A stretch of DNA of 64,000 nucleotides from Echria macrotheca (lineage: Eukaryota > Ascomycota > Sordariomycetes > Sordariales > Schizotheciaceae). The notes below the pieces were generated by a model. The model saw nothing but the letters and a program-made list of their open reading frames with translations, had not been told where the DNA came from and made no database searches. Of this stretch, positions 45,245 to 58,298 are shown piece by piece. How positions within the stretch are numbered: position 1 is the first letter of the stretch; each line of letters begins with the position of its first letter. A program made the translations under genes and the position numbers. The stretch is from NCBI GenBank assembly GCA_030411725.1, contig MU839836.1, positions 1,364,001-1,428,000 of the forward strand, read 5' to 3'.

Positions 45245-47147
45245 ATGCGACGAATAGACGCGTTGGTGCTCTTGAGCGCCTTCTCCCACTCTAAGCTCGC
45301 CGCAGCCAAGGGCCTTCCTCGCGGTGTAGGACCCGAGTGTAAGTCCCCAAGTGCCACCAACCCTGTTCGCAAGCTTGATAGCTTGTGATCTGTCCGTTTC
45401 ACTACACGCCGCCAGAGAAGGCGAGCTCCAGCGCGCTGGGGCACTTCTCACAAGACAATGGCGCAATCGGCGACGCGAATCCTGTGACAGACCATAGCTA
45501 ACTGCTGTAGTCGCCCGATTCTACGAGACCAAGCCCACATTCACATGCATCGGCGCGCAGGTAACGATCAGTTCTTCCCAGATCAATGATAACTCGTGCG
45601 ATTGCCCCGATGGCTCGGATGAGCCTGGCACGGCGGCTTGCGCCTACCTCGACAGGCTATCTCCTGAACAGCCCCTGCCCCGATCGGTGACGGGCACAAC
45701 AAACACAACCAACACACTCCCTGGGTTTTGGTGCAACAACAAGGGTCACATTGGGAGCTACGTCCCGTTCATGTACGTCAATGACGGCGTATGCGATTAT
45801 GACCTCTGCTGCGACGGTAGCGAGGAGTTTGCCCATGTTGGCGGCGTCAAGTGCGAGAACCGCTGCGCTGCCATTGGCAAGGAGTGGCGCCGGGTCGAGG
45901 AGGAAAAGAGGCAGAGCAAAGAGCGTTCCACAGCGCGGCGAAGTGCTCTCGTCAAGGAGGCTGGCGACCTCCGCGCCGTGGTTGAGGGTCGGATCACGAC
46001 GCTGAAGAAGGAGATTCAGCAGCTCGAGGAGAGGAAGGGTGAGCTCCAGAAGAAGTATGAAGAGGTTGAAAGGTCGGAGCGGGGTAAGGTGGTTCAGACA
46101 GAAGGCCAAGGGAAGCTCGGTATCCTGCTCGGCCTAGCGAAGAAGAGAGTCGCGGAGCTTCGGAGCACCCTGGACAAGGTCATGGACCAGCGCGATGACC
46201 TCCAGGACAAGGTCGACCAGCTGGAAGAGATTCTAAAGGCGCTCAAAGAAGAGTACAATCCCAACTTCAACGATGAGGGGGTCAAGGCCGCCGTGAAGAG
46301 CTACGAGGACTATGCTGCCTCGGCAGACAGTGACAAGAAGTCCGACATAACCGACGCGGACATCTTGGACGTCATGAAGGAAGATGGCGAGACGAGCGGC
46401 ATCAACTGGGCGGAGTTTGAGGAAGATGATGCCAGCAGCGATACTGATATCGGTATGGATTACGTGGATGGGTGAGGACATCGGGCGCTAACTTCTCTAG
46501 TCTACAACCTGGAAGCCTATCTCCCCGGCTTCCTTCGGGACTACCTTCACGATAAGCTCAACTTGCTTCGTATCTGGATGATTGAGAACGGGATCCTTGC
46601 CGATAATCCGAAGAGCGGTGGCGAGTCTCGTCTTGTGGTGGCAGCGAGGGAAGCGCTCGACTCTGTGAAGAATGATCTTACCTCCAAGACTTCATCGCTG
46701 GAGGAACAAGAGAAGGATCTCGCCAAGGACTACGGCCCGGAGGGCATTTTCCGCGCGCTGAAGGGCAAATGTGTCAGCAGTGACATTGGAGAGTACGAAT
46801 ATGAGCTCTGCTGGATGGACCGCACGATGCAGAAGAGCAAGAAGGGCCACGGCAATACCAGCATGGGAACCTTTGATCGCATCGACAAGGAGCTCGCAGA
46901 CGAGGAAGAGCGCGCCGATGGAAAGGGTCTGGGTAAGGGATACAGGATGGTGATGAAGTTTGAGAACGGACAGGGCTGCTGGAACGGTCCGAACCGACGG
47001 ACTGATGTATGGTTGGCATGTGCCGAAAAAGATGAGCTATGGCGTGTGAGCGAGTCAGAGAAGTGCGTCTACAGGATGGAGGTGGGGACACCAGCGGCAT
47101 GCGACGAGGTTCAGGACCCCGGCGCTAAGAGCAAGGACGAACTCTAG
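45245..47147 (+). CDS. Glucosidase II beta subunit (PRKCSH/Gtb1), ends in KDEL
   Basis: Three exons, 45245-45338, 45511-46452 and 46501-47147, encode 560 residues. A signal peptide (MRRIDALVLLSAFSHSKLAA) is followed by two LDLa-like modules (INDNSCDCPDGSDEPGTAAC and VNDGVCDYDLCCDGSEE), a long Lys/Glu coiled coil (about residues 145-275), an acidic segment and a C-terminal MRH mannose-binding domain (CVSSDIGEYEYELCWMD, FENGQGCWNGPNRRTDVWL, six Cys). The protein ends KSKDEL, an ER-retrieval signal. It holds the catalytic alpha subunit in the ER and helps trim glucose from N-glycans in the calnexin cycle. Confidence 0.95.
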
Positions 47148-47339
47148 AGGACGAGAAGCGGCGCGATTTTGCAAAGTATCAGGCGGGCTGGATCAAAATA
47201 TGGGTTGCCGTTTATACGAGACAGAACAATTGTACAATCATTTAAGTCTACAGGTTTATGGGTGCTGCTTGATGTCTCATCCTTGATGACGGAACAAGAT
47301 GTTATGAGCACCTGCTGTGAGTACAACACAGCGCCTACT

Positions 47340-48194
47340 TCACCCCTGGCTGGCTATCCTGCGTCGCTTGTTCCGCTCCTCTTGTTCTGCAAGTACCTTG
47401 GCTGTAAGGGAAGCAGTCAGGGGGTTGTTGATACCGCTCACACGACTGGAAACGTCTGGTTTCCGCGGGTCGTCCTTCTCCTGTCGCGACCCCTTTTTCT
47501 TTTCCGCAACCTGGGGCTTGTCCCCGTTCTGTTCATCCGCCTTTCGCTTTTTCTTGCCTCCATTCTTGTCCTTTTTCAGACTGTGCGTGAGGCCCTTCGC
47601 CTTCAGATCTTCCATCCTGGATATCAGTTTCTCTATATCGGCATCCTCGGTGGGGAGGATGGGCACAACGTCTCTGGGCTCAAAACTCTCGCTACACTCG
47701 GGACATGGCTCCTCTTGTATCTGCTTGATGGCGGCTTCGGCAAAGACGTGGCCGCAGGGCACTAGGTATACTGCTTTTGTTGACGGACCAAGCTCTTTTA
47801 GTGTTACCGGACACGCCCAGATCTCCTTCCCTTTTGTACCCGGTGGCGCGTATCGTTTGAACTTGAGCTTGACAACGTCGCGCAGCGACTTGATGCCGGT
47901 GGAGGCGAAGCTAAGCGCTGGCGACTCACCGTTCGAGGTGGCGAGCGGTGGCGTATCCGCGGCGTCGTCGCTCGGCATGAGTCCGTTCAGGATCGACTCG
48001 TAGTTGTATAGTCGGCCCTTCCAGTCGGAGACGACATTCTCCATATCGAAGCGCTGCGATGTGAGAGGGTCGTATGTCCATGCGTGACTGAGGCTTTCCA
48101 AGGCTGTCGCTTTCAGCTCGCTGACGGTTGGCGCCCGCGCGGCGGATTTGACGAGTTCCCGCCGTTTGGGAATGGATCCTCCGTCGTTACCCAT
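47340..48194 (-). CDS. RTF2: Rtf2-family replication termination factor
   Basis: A single exon of 284 residues. The N-terminus MGNDGGSIPKRRELVK is the Rtf2 family signature. A modified RING (C2HC2-like) follows, with Cys128 (WACPVT), Cys147/His149 (VPCGHVF) and Cys164/Cys167 (EPCPECSESF). The tail is Lys-rich and ends NPLTASLTAKVLAEQEERNKRRR, a probable nuclear signal. Rtf2 stabilises stalled forks at S. pombe RTS1 and is removed by DDI1/2 in human cells. The stop lies 192 bp from the converging glucosidase II beta stop. Confidence 0.94.
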   Translation of the reverse strand: MGNDGGSIPKRRELVKSAARAPTVSELKATALESLSHAWTYDPLTSQRFDMENVVSDWKGRLYNYESILNGLMPSDDAADTPPLATSNGESPALSFASTGIKSLRDVVKLKFKRYAPPGTKGKEIWACPVTLKELGPSTKAVYLVPCGHVFAEAAIKQIQEEPCPECSESFEPRDVVPILPTEDADIEKLISRMEDLKAKGLTHSLKKDKNGGKKKRKADEQNGDKPQVAEKKKGSRQEKDDPRKPDVSSRVSGINNPLTASLTAKVLAEQEERNKRRRIASQG

Positions 48195-48870
48195 AGCTTC
48201 ATATATTTATCGCGTGTTTCGCAGGCAGAATAGAGTACGTCGGAAGTCGGAAGAGAGCGAGGCGGCGTGAAACAGCTTTGCGACTTTCGCATGTGAAGTG
48301 TGGTTTTCCGAGAGTACTGCAGACTGCAGTACGGTAGTTGTCCCGCCAGCTGTCCCGATAAGATAAAGAGCAGACGGAAGGCAAGGCCGCCCCACATCCC
48401 GCTGCTGACAGCGGCGCTGGCAGCAGCGCCAGTCTGCCAGTGACGCACGGTCCGCAGTCCAATGACCGCGCTCCAGCTTCACGCGGCTACAACCATCCGC
48501 CCACTTCCACCAACCCTTTGGGCGCAATCATACAGCTCATCCATCGACCTCACAATTGCTTGTTCCTTTTCAGGTTCCCGACTACCGAGTACGAGCCGTG
48601 CCCGCGACCGCAAGCGCCCCGAATTCGCTTTCGCAATCTTACAAACTTCGACATCTCTCCCGAACCCAAGCCCAAGCCCAAGCGCATCAGAGCTCGACTT
48701 TGACGGTATCGAATACCAGAGGAGAGGCTTACTCTCTCGCGCGAGACTCATTGAAGAGTATCCATTGTTCGCGACATCAAAAATACCGACCGATTATGGG
48801 GCGGTGACCGTGTCGACGTTGACGAGGCTACCCGTGGCTCTGAGAGGGGATCGAAGTTCCAACCGCAAAG
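48195..48870. promoter_or_regulatory. Divergent promoter, RTF2 / TOR
   Basis: 676 bp between divergent start codons. The right half is C/A-rich and likely the long TOR 5' leader; it contains a short Pro/Ser-rich frame from 48462 that could be an upstream ORF, but the evidence is weak. Confidence 0.45.
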
Positions 48871-51800
48871 ATGGCGGTGACCAGAGAACAGGCGCATGCT
48901 GTCTTGGAGCAATACGTCAGAGATGTGCGAAACCGGTATGTTCCTCATCCGTTTTTTTTTCCCGCGGTATCGCTCCGCGACAGACTCTTGTGTGGCCGCT
49001 GGTCTGGCTCCTGCGCCCTCTCTCCCGCCATTGCGTGCCGCCGCTGACATGTGCCCACGATGTTTAGAAGCTTCCCGGAGGAGCAGAGGAAGCGCGCTGC
49101 GCGGCAAATCCGAGATCTGGTAAATGTCGCAAAGCAAGGTCAGTTTGGAAGCATCCCTGTTCAATTCAACAGCTCGCACTAAAGATGACATCTTGCTGAC
49201 TCGGAGCAGAAATGGGCAGCGATCAGTTCCAAGGTTTCTTCAATGTCGTCAACCAGAGGATTATGGCCCTTATTCAGGGAACCGACACATACGATCGGAT
49301 GGGCGGGGTTTTCATGCTCGATGCTCTCGTTGACTTCGACGGCGTGGACTTGGCCGTAAAGTACAGTCGCTTTCAGCAGTACATCGGTACCATACTTCGG
49401 GGAAAGGACTTGAACCCAATGCAGCCTGCTGCCATAGTCCTTGGCAAGCTCTGCAAGCCCGGCGGCTCTCTAATATCGGAGCTTGTCGATGCTGAGGTCC
49501 AGACCGCACTGGAGTGGCTCCAATCCGACCGGATCGAGGAAAGGCGATACGCCGCGGTTCTAGTCCTACGGGAACTTGCTAGAAACGCACCCACTCTCAT
49601 GTACTCGTACGTGGGCTTCGTATTCGACCAGATCTGGATTGGCTTGCGCGACCAACGGCACTTGATCCGTGCCACCTCGAGCGAGACAGTCAGTGCTTGC
49701 TTCAAGATCATCCGGGAACGCGATCAGGACATGAAGAAAGAATGGATGGACAAGATGCTTGCAGAGGCAGTTAAGGGGCTCAAAACTAACACGGTTGAGT
49801 CTGTCCACGCATCGCTGCTTGTTATCAAGGAATTGCTGGAGCAGGGAGGCATGTACATGCAGGATCACTACCAAGACGCCTGCGAGATCGTCTTCCGACA
49901 CAAAGACGCCCGAGACCCTGCCATCCGTAAGACCGTGGTTCTCCTGATTCCCGATCTGGCCAACTACGCACCACAGGAGTTCGCCGCAACGTGGCTTCAC
50001 AAATTCATGGTGTATCTCTCCGGCATGCTCAAGAAGGAGAAGGAGCGCAATGATGCATTCCTCGCCATTGGAAACATTGCGAATTCGGTCAAAAGCGCCA
50101 TTGCGCCATATCTCGATGGTGTTTTGATCTACGTCCGCGAGGGCCTGAGCATCCAGTCGCGGAAACGAGGCTCGGTTGACCCTGTGTTCGATTGCATAAG
50201 CCGCCTGGCTGTGGCCGTGGGGCAGACGCTAAGCAAATACATGGAAGCGCTACTTGACCCTATTTTCGCCTGTGAGCTCACACCCAAGCTCACGCAGGCA
50301 TTGGTGGACATGGCCTTCTACATACCACCGGTCAAGCCCACCATCCAGGAAAGGCTGCTCGACATGCTCAGCAAGGTGCTCTGCGGAGAACCTTTTCGGC
50401 CATTGGGTGCACCACACCCCAACACCTTGTCCGCTATACCCGTCATACCCAAGGATCCCAGAGATCCTTCTGTCCATGAACGCGTCAAGGCCGAGGTCAA
50501 GCTTGCTCTGAATACGCTTGGAAGTTTCGATTTCTCAGGTAACCCACCCTCTTATTTTTGAGAACAGACATGTACATCAAGAACCAGGAGTTCAAGCTAA
50601 CCTTTCCAGGTCACGTCCTTAATGAGTTCGTACGAGACGTCGCCATCAAATATGTTGAAGACGATGACCCCGAAATACGGGAAGCCGCCGCCTTGACCTG
50701 CTGCCAGCTCTACGTCCGAGATCCTATTGTGAACCAGACAAGCTACCATGCGCTGCAAGTTGTTGCCGATGTCATCGAGAAGCTATTGACAGTAGGCGTC
50801 TCCGACCCTGATCCGAAGATCCGGCAGACTGTGCTGGCAGCCCTTGATGAGCGATTCGATCAGCACCTCGCCAAGGCGGAGAACATCCGAGCCTTGTTCT
50901 TTGCGCTCCACGACGAACAGTTTGCGAATCGGGAAGCTGCCGTGACGATTATAGGACGGCTGGCACGCCATAATCCGGCATACGTCGTTCCCCAGCTACG
51001 GAAAACCATCATTCAGCTCCTCACAGAGCTCGAGTATACTGACGTGGCAAGAAGCAAAGAGGAGAGCTCCAAACTTCTCAGTCTCCTTACCCAGCATGCC
51101 CAGGATCTCGTCAAGCCATACGTAAATTCCATCGTCGAAGTTCTCATACCTAAGGCACGCGATCCATCCCCGTCTGTGGCCGGTACGGTCCTTGAAGCTA
51201 TCGGCGAGCTTTGCGCTGTTGGTGGAGAGTCGATGCTCTCCTACAAAGAAACCCTGATGCCGATCATTTTGGACGCCCTTCAAGACCAGAGTTCGCCGTT
51301 CAAGCGTGAGTCGGCTCTGCACACACTTGGTCAGCTAGCCAGCAATGCCGGTTATGTCATAAAGCCTTACTTGGAGTACCCTGAGTTGCTGGAGCTCCTG
51401 CAGTCCATCATTCGGGGTGAGCCACAGCATGGCAACCTCCGACAAGAGACGATCAAACTCATGGGCATCCTTGGTGCGCTGGATCCTTACAAATACCAGG
51501 TAAGCGGTCTTCTCGTTGGTGCTCTTGTAGTTTGCAACATATGCTTTTCACAAGTCATAATACTGTATCCGCGAAGACCACTGCTAACCCGGTGAAATAG
51601 CAAGTTGAAGAGCGCACACCCCAAGCCCAACGGCGGCCTGAAGCAGCACAACTCACCGATGTGTCCCTAATGATGGGAGGACTAACACCTTCGCAAGAAG
51701 ATTACTACCCCACGGTCGTGATCAACGCTTTGCTGCAGATCTTGAAGGACCAGTCCCTCTTGCAATGGCATGGCAACGTGGTTGATGCTATTATGAGCAT

Positions 51801-54800
51801 CTTCATAACACTAGGGCTGAAGTGTGTCCAGTTCCTTGACCGCGTGGTCCCAGCCTTCATCTCCGTCATTCGCGCGTCAACGCTCACTAGGCTGGAGTTC
51901 TACTTCAATCACCTGAGCAGACTCGTTGGGATCGTCCGCCAGCACATTAGAGTGTATCTGCCCGAGATCATTGAGGTCCTCCAGGAGTTTTGGAACTACT
52001 CGACCTCACTGCAAACGACCATCATGGCTCTGATTGAGTCGATTGCGCGGGCACTTGAGGGAGAGTTCAAGATCTACCTTGCGAGTCTGCTGCCTTTGAT
52101 GCTGGGTGTGCTCGAAAAAGACGCTAGCACCAAGAGACAGCCGAGCGATAAGATCTTCCACGCCCTTCTCGTCTTCGGCTCCAGCGGAGAGGAGTACATG
52201 CACCTCATCATCCCGGTCCTGGTCCGACTATTCGACAACCATGGGCAACCCATTTTCTTGCGAAAATCGGCTATCGAAACCATTGGCAAGCTTTCCAGCA
52301 TGGTCAATCTCAATGACTATGCTGCGAAGATCATCCATCCACTTGTCAGAGTGCTTTCCAGCGGTGAGCCAAGCCTCAGAGTAGCAGCGTTAGACACGCT
52401 CTGCGCACTCATGTTACAACTCGGCCGAGACTATCTCCACTTTGAACACACTGTGGGCAAGGCAATTGCAATGTACTCAATTCAGCATCCGAACTACGAC
52501 AAGGCAGTGGAGAAGCTGAAGAAGGGTGAGGCATTGCCGCCGAATCTCGCACCGCGGTTCGAAGATAATCCATCCGAACCATTCCCGGCCGAAAACTTGC
52601 CTCCAAAGAAGCTCGAGATGAACCCGATGCACTTGAAGCAGGCGTGGGAAACAAAGGGCAAGTCGACCAAAGACGATTGGCATGAGTGGTTCCGCAAGTT
52701 CAGCACAACACTCCTCACCGAATCGCCGAGCCACTCCTTGCGAGCCTGTGCTTCTCTTGCAAGCAACTACCAACCCCTGGCTCGAGAACTCTTCAACTCC
52801 GCATTCGTGTCGTGTTGGAGCGAGCTATACGAGCAGTTTCAGGAGGAGTTAATCACCAACATCGAGAACACGATCAAGTCAGAGAACGTACCTCCAGATC
52901 TCCTCGGTCAGCTTCTCAACCTCGCAGAATTCATGGAACATGACGATAAAGCACTCCCCATTGACATCAGGGTGCTCGGGCGCGAGGCAGCCAGATGTCA
53001 TGCGTATGCTAAAGCTCTTCATTACAAAGAACTGGAATTTCTTCAGGACCATAACAGCCACGCAGTTGAGGCTTTGATCGTGATCAACAACCAACTTCAG
53101 CAATCTGACGCGGCGATCGGCATTCTCCGAAAAGCCAAGGCTTATAAGGATGCCATCCAACTACGGGAGAGCTGGTTCGAGAAGCTAGAGCGCTGGGATG
53201 AAGCGCTAAACTACTACATTGCGCGCGAGAAGGAAGTTCCAGAGGATATGCCAACTCCTGTCGACATTGTTATGGGCAAGATGCGCTGCTATCACGCGCT
53301 CGGCGAATGGGATGCCCTTTCCGGCCTGGCAGGCGAGATCTGGTCCAACTCTAGTCAAGAGGTCCAGAGACGTATTGCCCCTCTTGCAACCACCGCAGCC
53401 TGGGGTTTGGGGAAGTGGGATTCCATGGAAACCTACCTCCAGTCTATGAGGAGATCGTCGCCTGATCGAGCCTTCTTTGGCGCCATCTTGTCGCTTCACC
53501 GCAACCAATTCCGAGAGGCACTGGTCTGCATAGAACAGGCTCGTGAGGGTCTCGACACCGAGCTGAGCGCACTCGTCAGCGAATCATACAATCGAGCATA
53601 CCAGGTCGTGGTTAGAGTCCAGATGCTTGCAGAGCTAGAGGAGCTCATCGTCTACAAGCAATGCGACGAAGAGAAGCAAGCCACACTACGACGAACCTGG
53701 GAAACACGGCTGAAAGGCTGTCAGCGGAATGTAGAGGTGTGGCAGCGTATGCTGAGGCTGAGATCGCTCGTCATGACCCCTCAGGAGAACATGCATATGT
53801 GGACCAAGTTTGCCAACCTCTGTCGCAAGTCTGGACGGATGGGCCTGGCGGAGAAATCACTGCAGCTCTTGATTGGAACCGATAAGACGCTCGAAAACGT
53901 CATTCCCTACTGGCACGACCACCCAGACAGCCCGGTTCCAAGCCGTATCGCATCGCCGATTCTCTACGCCGTTCTCAAGTTCCAGTGGGAGATCGGCCTG
54001 CGGCCGCCGATGAGGCACAGCGATCGCCACGTTTCGGAGAAGACACTGTACTGCCTTCGCAAGTTCACCAACGAAACCGCTCAGCGCGTGGAGCACTCCC
54101 GGCAGCAGCTGCGCGCCCAAGCAACGAATGGTATCATGGACGGACCGACCCCGGTTGGCTTCCCGGACTTTGACGAGGCGTCGGTCCTTCATCCACATGC
54201 GCAGCAACACTGGGTCGAACAAACAGTATTGCTCGCAAAGTGTTATCTCCGCCAGGGTGAGTGGATGGTGTCGCTAAACAAGGATGACTGGCACCATTCG
54301 CAGCGCCAGGACATCCTCAACTGCTACCTGAAGGCCACCCAATACAACAGCAAGTGGTACAAGGCCTGGCATGCATGGGCCCTGGCAAACTTTGAGGTCG
54401 TCCAGGCGCTGGCCGCACGTATCGGGACGGACGAGCGAGTCGAGCAAAGCATCATCAATCAACACGTTGTCCCGGCCGTCAGAGGCTTTTTCGAATCCAT
54501 CGCGCTCTCATCTGGGAGCTCACTGCAGGACACACTCCGTTTGCTGACCTTATGGCTGACGTACGGAGGCAATGCGGACGTCAATGCGGCTGTCACGGAA
54601 GGCTTCACTCGTGTGAGCGTCGATACCTGGCTCGAGGTCATCCCGCAACTCATCGCTCGAATCAATCAGCCTAACAGGCGGGTTCAGCAGTCCATCCACA
54701 GCCTTCTCTCGGACGTCGGGCGGGCACATCCCCAGGCACTTGTGTACCCTCTTACGGTGGCGATGAAGTCGAAGAATAACAGTCGGCGATCTCGATCAGC

Positions 54801-56627
54801 TACCCAGATCATGGATAGCATGCGTCAGCATAGCTCAAGGCTGGTGGAACAGGCAGAGCTCGTTAGCTACGAGCTTATCCGCGTCGCTGTCCTCTGGCAT
54901 GAGCTATGGCATGAGGGGCTTGAGGAAGCATCACGCCTCTATTTCGGAGACCATAACATCGAGGGCATGTTCAGCGTTCTTGAGCCTCTGCATAACTTGC
55001 TCGAGCGGGGGCCTGTCACGCTCCGCGAGGTGTCGTTTGCCCAAACATTTGGCCGGGACCTACAAGAAGCGCGTGAGTGGTGTCGCCAATACCAGGAATC
55101 CCAAGACGTCAATGATTTGAATCAGGCTTGGGATCTCTACTATCAGGTGTTCCGTCGTATCACCCGCCAACTCCCGCAAATGAACACTCTGGACCTTACC
55201 TACTGCTCGCCCGCACTGCTAAGCGCAAAGGATTTGGATCTAGCTGTTCCCGGAACATATCGCAGTGGCCAGGAGATTGTGAGGATAATGTCTTTCGATC
55301 CCACTTTCAGCGTCATCAGCTCCAAGCAGCGCCCACGCAAGGTCGACATCGTAGGCAGCGACGGCAAGACATATTCGTTCCTCCTCAAGGGCCACGAGGA
55401 TATCCGCCAAGACGAGCGGGTGATGCAGCTGTTTGGCCTCTGCAATACACTCCTGGCAAACGACTCAGAATCCTACAAGCGGCATCTCAACATCCAGCGG
55501 TATCCCGCCATACCACTCTCGCAGAACTCTGGTCTCCTCGGATGGGTACCGAATAGCGACACAGTCCATCAGCTTATTCGGGAATACAGAGAGTCCCGGA
55601 AGATCCTGCTGAATATTGAGCACCGCATCATGCTCCAGATGGCGCCGGACTACGACAACTTGACTCTTATGCAGAAGGTCGAGGTATTCGGTTACGCCCT
55701 GGATAATACCACAGGGCAAGACCTTTACCGAGTGTTGTGGCTGAAAAGCAAAAGTTCGGAGGCGTGGCTCGATCGGCGAACAAACTATACGCGTTCGCTG
55801 GGTGTCATGTCGATGGCTGGATACATCCTCGGGCTCGGCGACAGGCATCCCAGCAATTTGATGCTTGACCGTATCACCGGCATGATCGTGCACATCGATT
55901 TCGGCGATTGTTTCGAGGTGGCCATGAAACGAGAAAAGTATCCAGAGCGGGTGCCTTTCCGACTTACACGCATGCTTACCTATGCAATGGAGGTTAGCAA
56001 CATAGAGGGTAGCTTCCGGACGACATGTGAGCACGTGATGCGCGTGCTACGCGACAACAAAGAGAGCGTCATGGCTGTTCTTGAGGCTGTAAGTAACAAG
56101 TGCCCTAACAAGCAGTTCCCTCCCCAGCAGACACTAACATGACTCGTCAGTTCATCCACGACCCGTTGCTTACGTGGCGCCTGACCAACCCTGCGAGCCC
56201 GGCCGGGCCGAATTTCACGTCGGAACGAGAGCAGGCTATCGTGGGACCACAGGCCGCCCGTACCCGCAGGCCTTCGGTGCTCGATGGTCCGGTAGCACCC
56301 ACCGAGTTTCTTGCCGTCCAGGCTCCGGGCGGAGACGTCATCACCGGCGGAGGTCCCATGGGCAATCGATCTCGTGCCCGCACTAACTCGTCGGCCGTGC
56401 ATCCGGGGAGCCTTGTAAACGGCAATGGGGCAACCGAGAATAACACCGAGGTGCAGAATGCTCGGGCAGTTGAAGTGCTTGACCGCGTGGCTCAGAAACT
56501 CACGGGTCGTGACTTCAAACCGGAAGAAGAGCTGAACGTTACCGATCAGGTTAACAAGCTGATCATCGAAGCGACGAAGCTAGAGAACCTATGCCAGCAT
56601 TACATTGGATGGTGCAGTTTTTGGTAA
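48871..56627 (+). CDS. TOR: TOR kinase (target of rapamycin, PIKK family)
   Basis: Six exons: 48871-48935, 49068-49138, 49210-50538, 50610-51499, 51601-56088 and 56151-56627. They give 2439 residues in frame. Order: N-terminal HEAT repeats (to about 1200), FAT domain (about 1270-1830), FRB (about 1880-1978), PI3K-like kinase (about 2010-2330) and FATC (last 33). The FRB reads LWHELWHEGLEEASRLYFG with Ser1896, equivalent to the Ser mutated in rapamycin-resistant TOR, and QAWDLYYQVFRR with the FKBP12-contact Trp. The kinase has ATP-binding Lys2048 (FLLKGHEDIRQDERVM), GDRHPSNLML (Asp2199) and HIDFGD (Asp2218). The FATC ends CQHYIGWCSFW. It is the central nutrient and growth kinase of TORC1/TORC2. 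The first two exons are short; the chosen ATG is the only one giving a conserved N-terminus. Confidence 0.96.
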
Positions 56628-57322
56628 TTTGCTTCTTCGCCGCCAGTTCGGTCGAGGAAGCTTGCTTTCAGGGAACGGGTGCTAGGCGCGAGGCGCGATG
56701 GCTAAATGCTTTCATGGGTTACGGGCTTTGGGTGGGCATTTTGGGGGCGTTGGTTACTCTTGGGACACTGTAGAGAGAACGATGCTCGTTTCTAGTATGG
56801 TGTGTAGGTGTATTGTTGCCAGCAGCGGTTCCTTTTTATCGCTAGGAACATAAGCGGGTTGTTTACGAGATGGCGATTTTACTGGTTCCCCCCCAAATCA
56901 AGTCGATTGCTTATGTAACGCAGAAAGGTGTATGGTTCGGATGAAGGTGACGATGTTCAAGGGACCTCGAGTGCTCTTCCAGGCAAAGACAATACCAAGA
57001 CCCTCTATATCCGGGTATCTAGGCTGCTTCTATGCGCGCAGCTTGTCGCGCAGGGAAATGAGGGGATGGTATTTTGCCGCCACTGCCATCGTTGTACGGC
57101 CTTTCTGGCTCATTCGGGAAATTATCTGACTTCCTCCTCCCCAGACCGGCACTTACGTCTACCCCTACCGAAACCCAGCTGATACCAAGTGATGGATGGC
57201 CGAGTAATGGACAAGGTCACTGGCTTTATATGAGCCGTCTGCCCACATTCTGTCTGTTTGAACATAGCCAACACTCAACCCTCACCAATATCACACTAGC
57301 CTTAACAGCAAGGCAAGTTAGT
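56628..57322. other. Intergenic region, TOR to DUF8021-like gene
   Basis: About 695 bp containing the TOR 3' UTR and the next promoter. A frame at 56591-56773 overlaps the TOR stop and looks like chance. A weak TTATAT at 57227-57232 lies about 95 bp before the next ATG. Confidence 0.5.
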
Positions 57323-58162
57323 ATGGTATTATTCCCCGTCCTCGGTGTCTTGGTCCTGTTGGAAACTCTAGCCACGGCACGGGCAGTTGGGCGAGCTACA
57401 GAATGCAGCCGAACAGTTCTCCTAGCGGCCGCCGATGCCTACGTTGCCGCCCAGACGGCAGGGAAGCTCGATGCGCTTGACAGCGTCGTGGCCGGCAACT
57501 GGACGTACGAGGAGAACAACAAAGTCATTGATGCCAAGAAGAGCGTCGCGGCCACCAGGGCGCTCAAGATCGACACTCGCCGGACCATTGTCGACACGGT
57601 CCTCTGCGCGACCTTCACCGAGCTCATTGCCGCCAGCGCGTCACCTCCTTATGTTATTGGCACCCAGATCCGGCACGGCAGCGATGGCAAGGTGACGCTG
57701 ATTGACTCGGTTGCGTCAACGACGGGCTCCTGGTTGTTCAATGCCAATAAGACGCTCCAGTACGCGCAGCAGGAGAAGTGGGATCCGATTCCCGAGGCCA
57801 AGTGGGACACTAGGGATGCGATCCAGTCCGCAGGCGATGCTTACCTCGATCTCTGGAGCAGCGCGACGGCCGAGGCTAAGGTCCCCTGGGGCACGCCGTG
57901 CAATCGGCTTGAGGGGGGTGCCTACACGGGACAGGGGAAACCTGACGATAGCTGCAAGGCCGGCATCCCGAGCAACCATAACCAGGCGCCTAACAGCCGT
58001 CGCCGCTACGTTATTGATCAGTCTATGGGTTCTGTTAGCATCCTCTGTGTTTGGGAGCACATGATGAATGCGGCTGATAGCCACGAGTTCCGGCTTGAGA
58101 ATGGCAAGCTTCGTTATGTCCATACCATGACGGAGTGCGGTGGGAAGACTTGCAGGCTTTAA
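57323..58162 (+). CDS. Secreted protein, DUF8021-like
   Basis: A single exon of 279 residues. The signal peptide is MVLFPVLGVLVLLETLATARA. The mature part shows CSRTVLLAAADAYVAAQTAGKLDAL, an SnoaL-like helix that begins many fungal DUF8021 proteins, then VAGNWTYEENNKVIDAKKS, TQIRHGSDGKVTLIDSVAS and a Cys-containing second domain (WGTPCNRLEGGAYTG, SILCVWEHMM, CGGKTCRL). It is extracellular with a few N-glycosylation sites. The function of the family is not known. The start was chosen because the frame upstream is open but only this ATG gives a signal peptide. Confidence 0.82.
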   Translation: MVLFPVLGVLVLLETLATARAVGRATECSRTVLLAAADAYVAAQTAGKLDALDSVVAGNWTYEENNKVIDAKKSVAATRALKIDTRRTIVDTVLCATFTELIAASASPPYVIGTQIRHGSDGKVTLIDSVASTTGSWLFNANKTLQYAQQEKWDPIPEAKWDTRDAIQSAGDAYLDLWSSATAEAKVPWGTPCNRLEGGAYTGQGKPDDSCKAGIPSNHNQAPNSRRRYVIDQSMGSVSILCVWEHMMNAADSHEFRLENGKLRYVHTMTECGGKTCRL

Positions 58163-58298
58163 GTGTCCCTTGTGGATAGGGAGGGAAAGGGGGCAAAAAA
58201 GGGGCTTCCCTGTATATAAAATTGCAGTACACATCAGAGCAACAGAGTGTGCTAGGCCCAAGAGATATATGAACCAAATACGCTTCGGATGCATGCAT

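Noticed and set aside
45459..45470. tRNA A-box-like TGGCGCAATCGG
   Set aside because: No B box or cloverleaf could be found downstream, and it lies in the first intron of glucosidase II beta.
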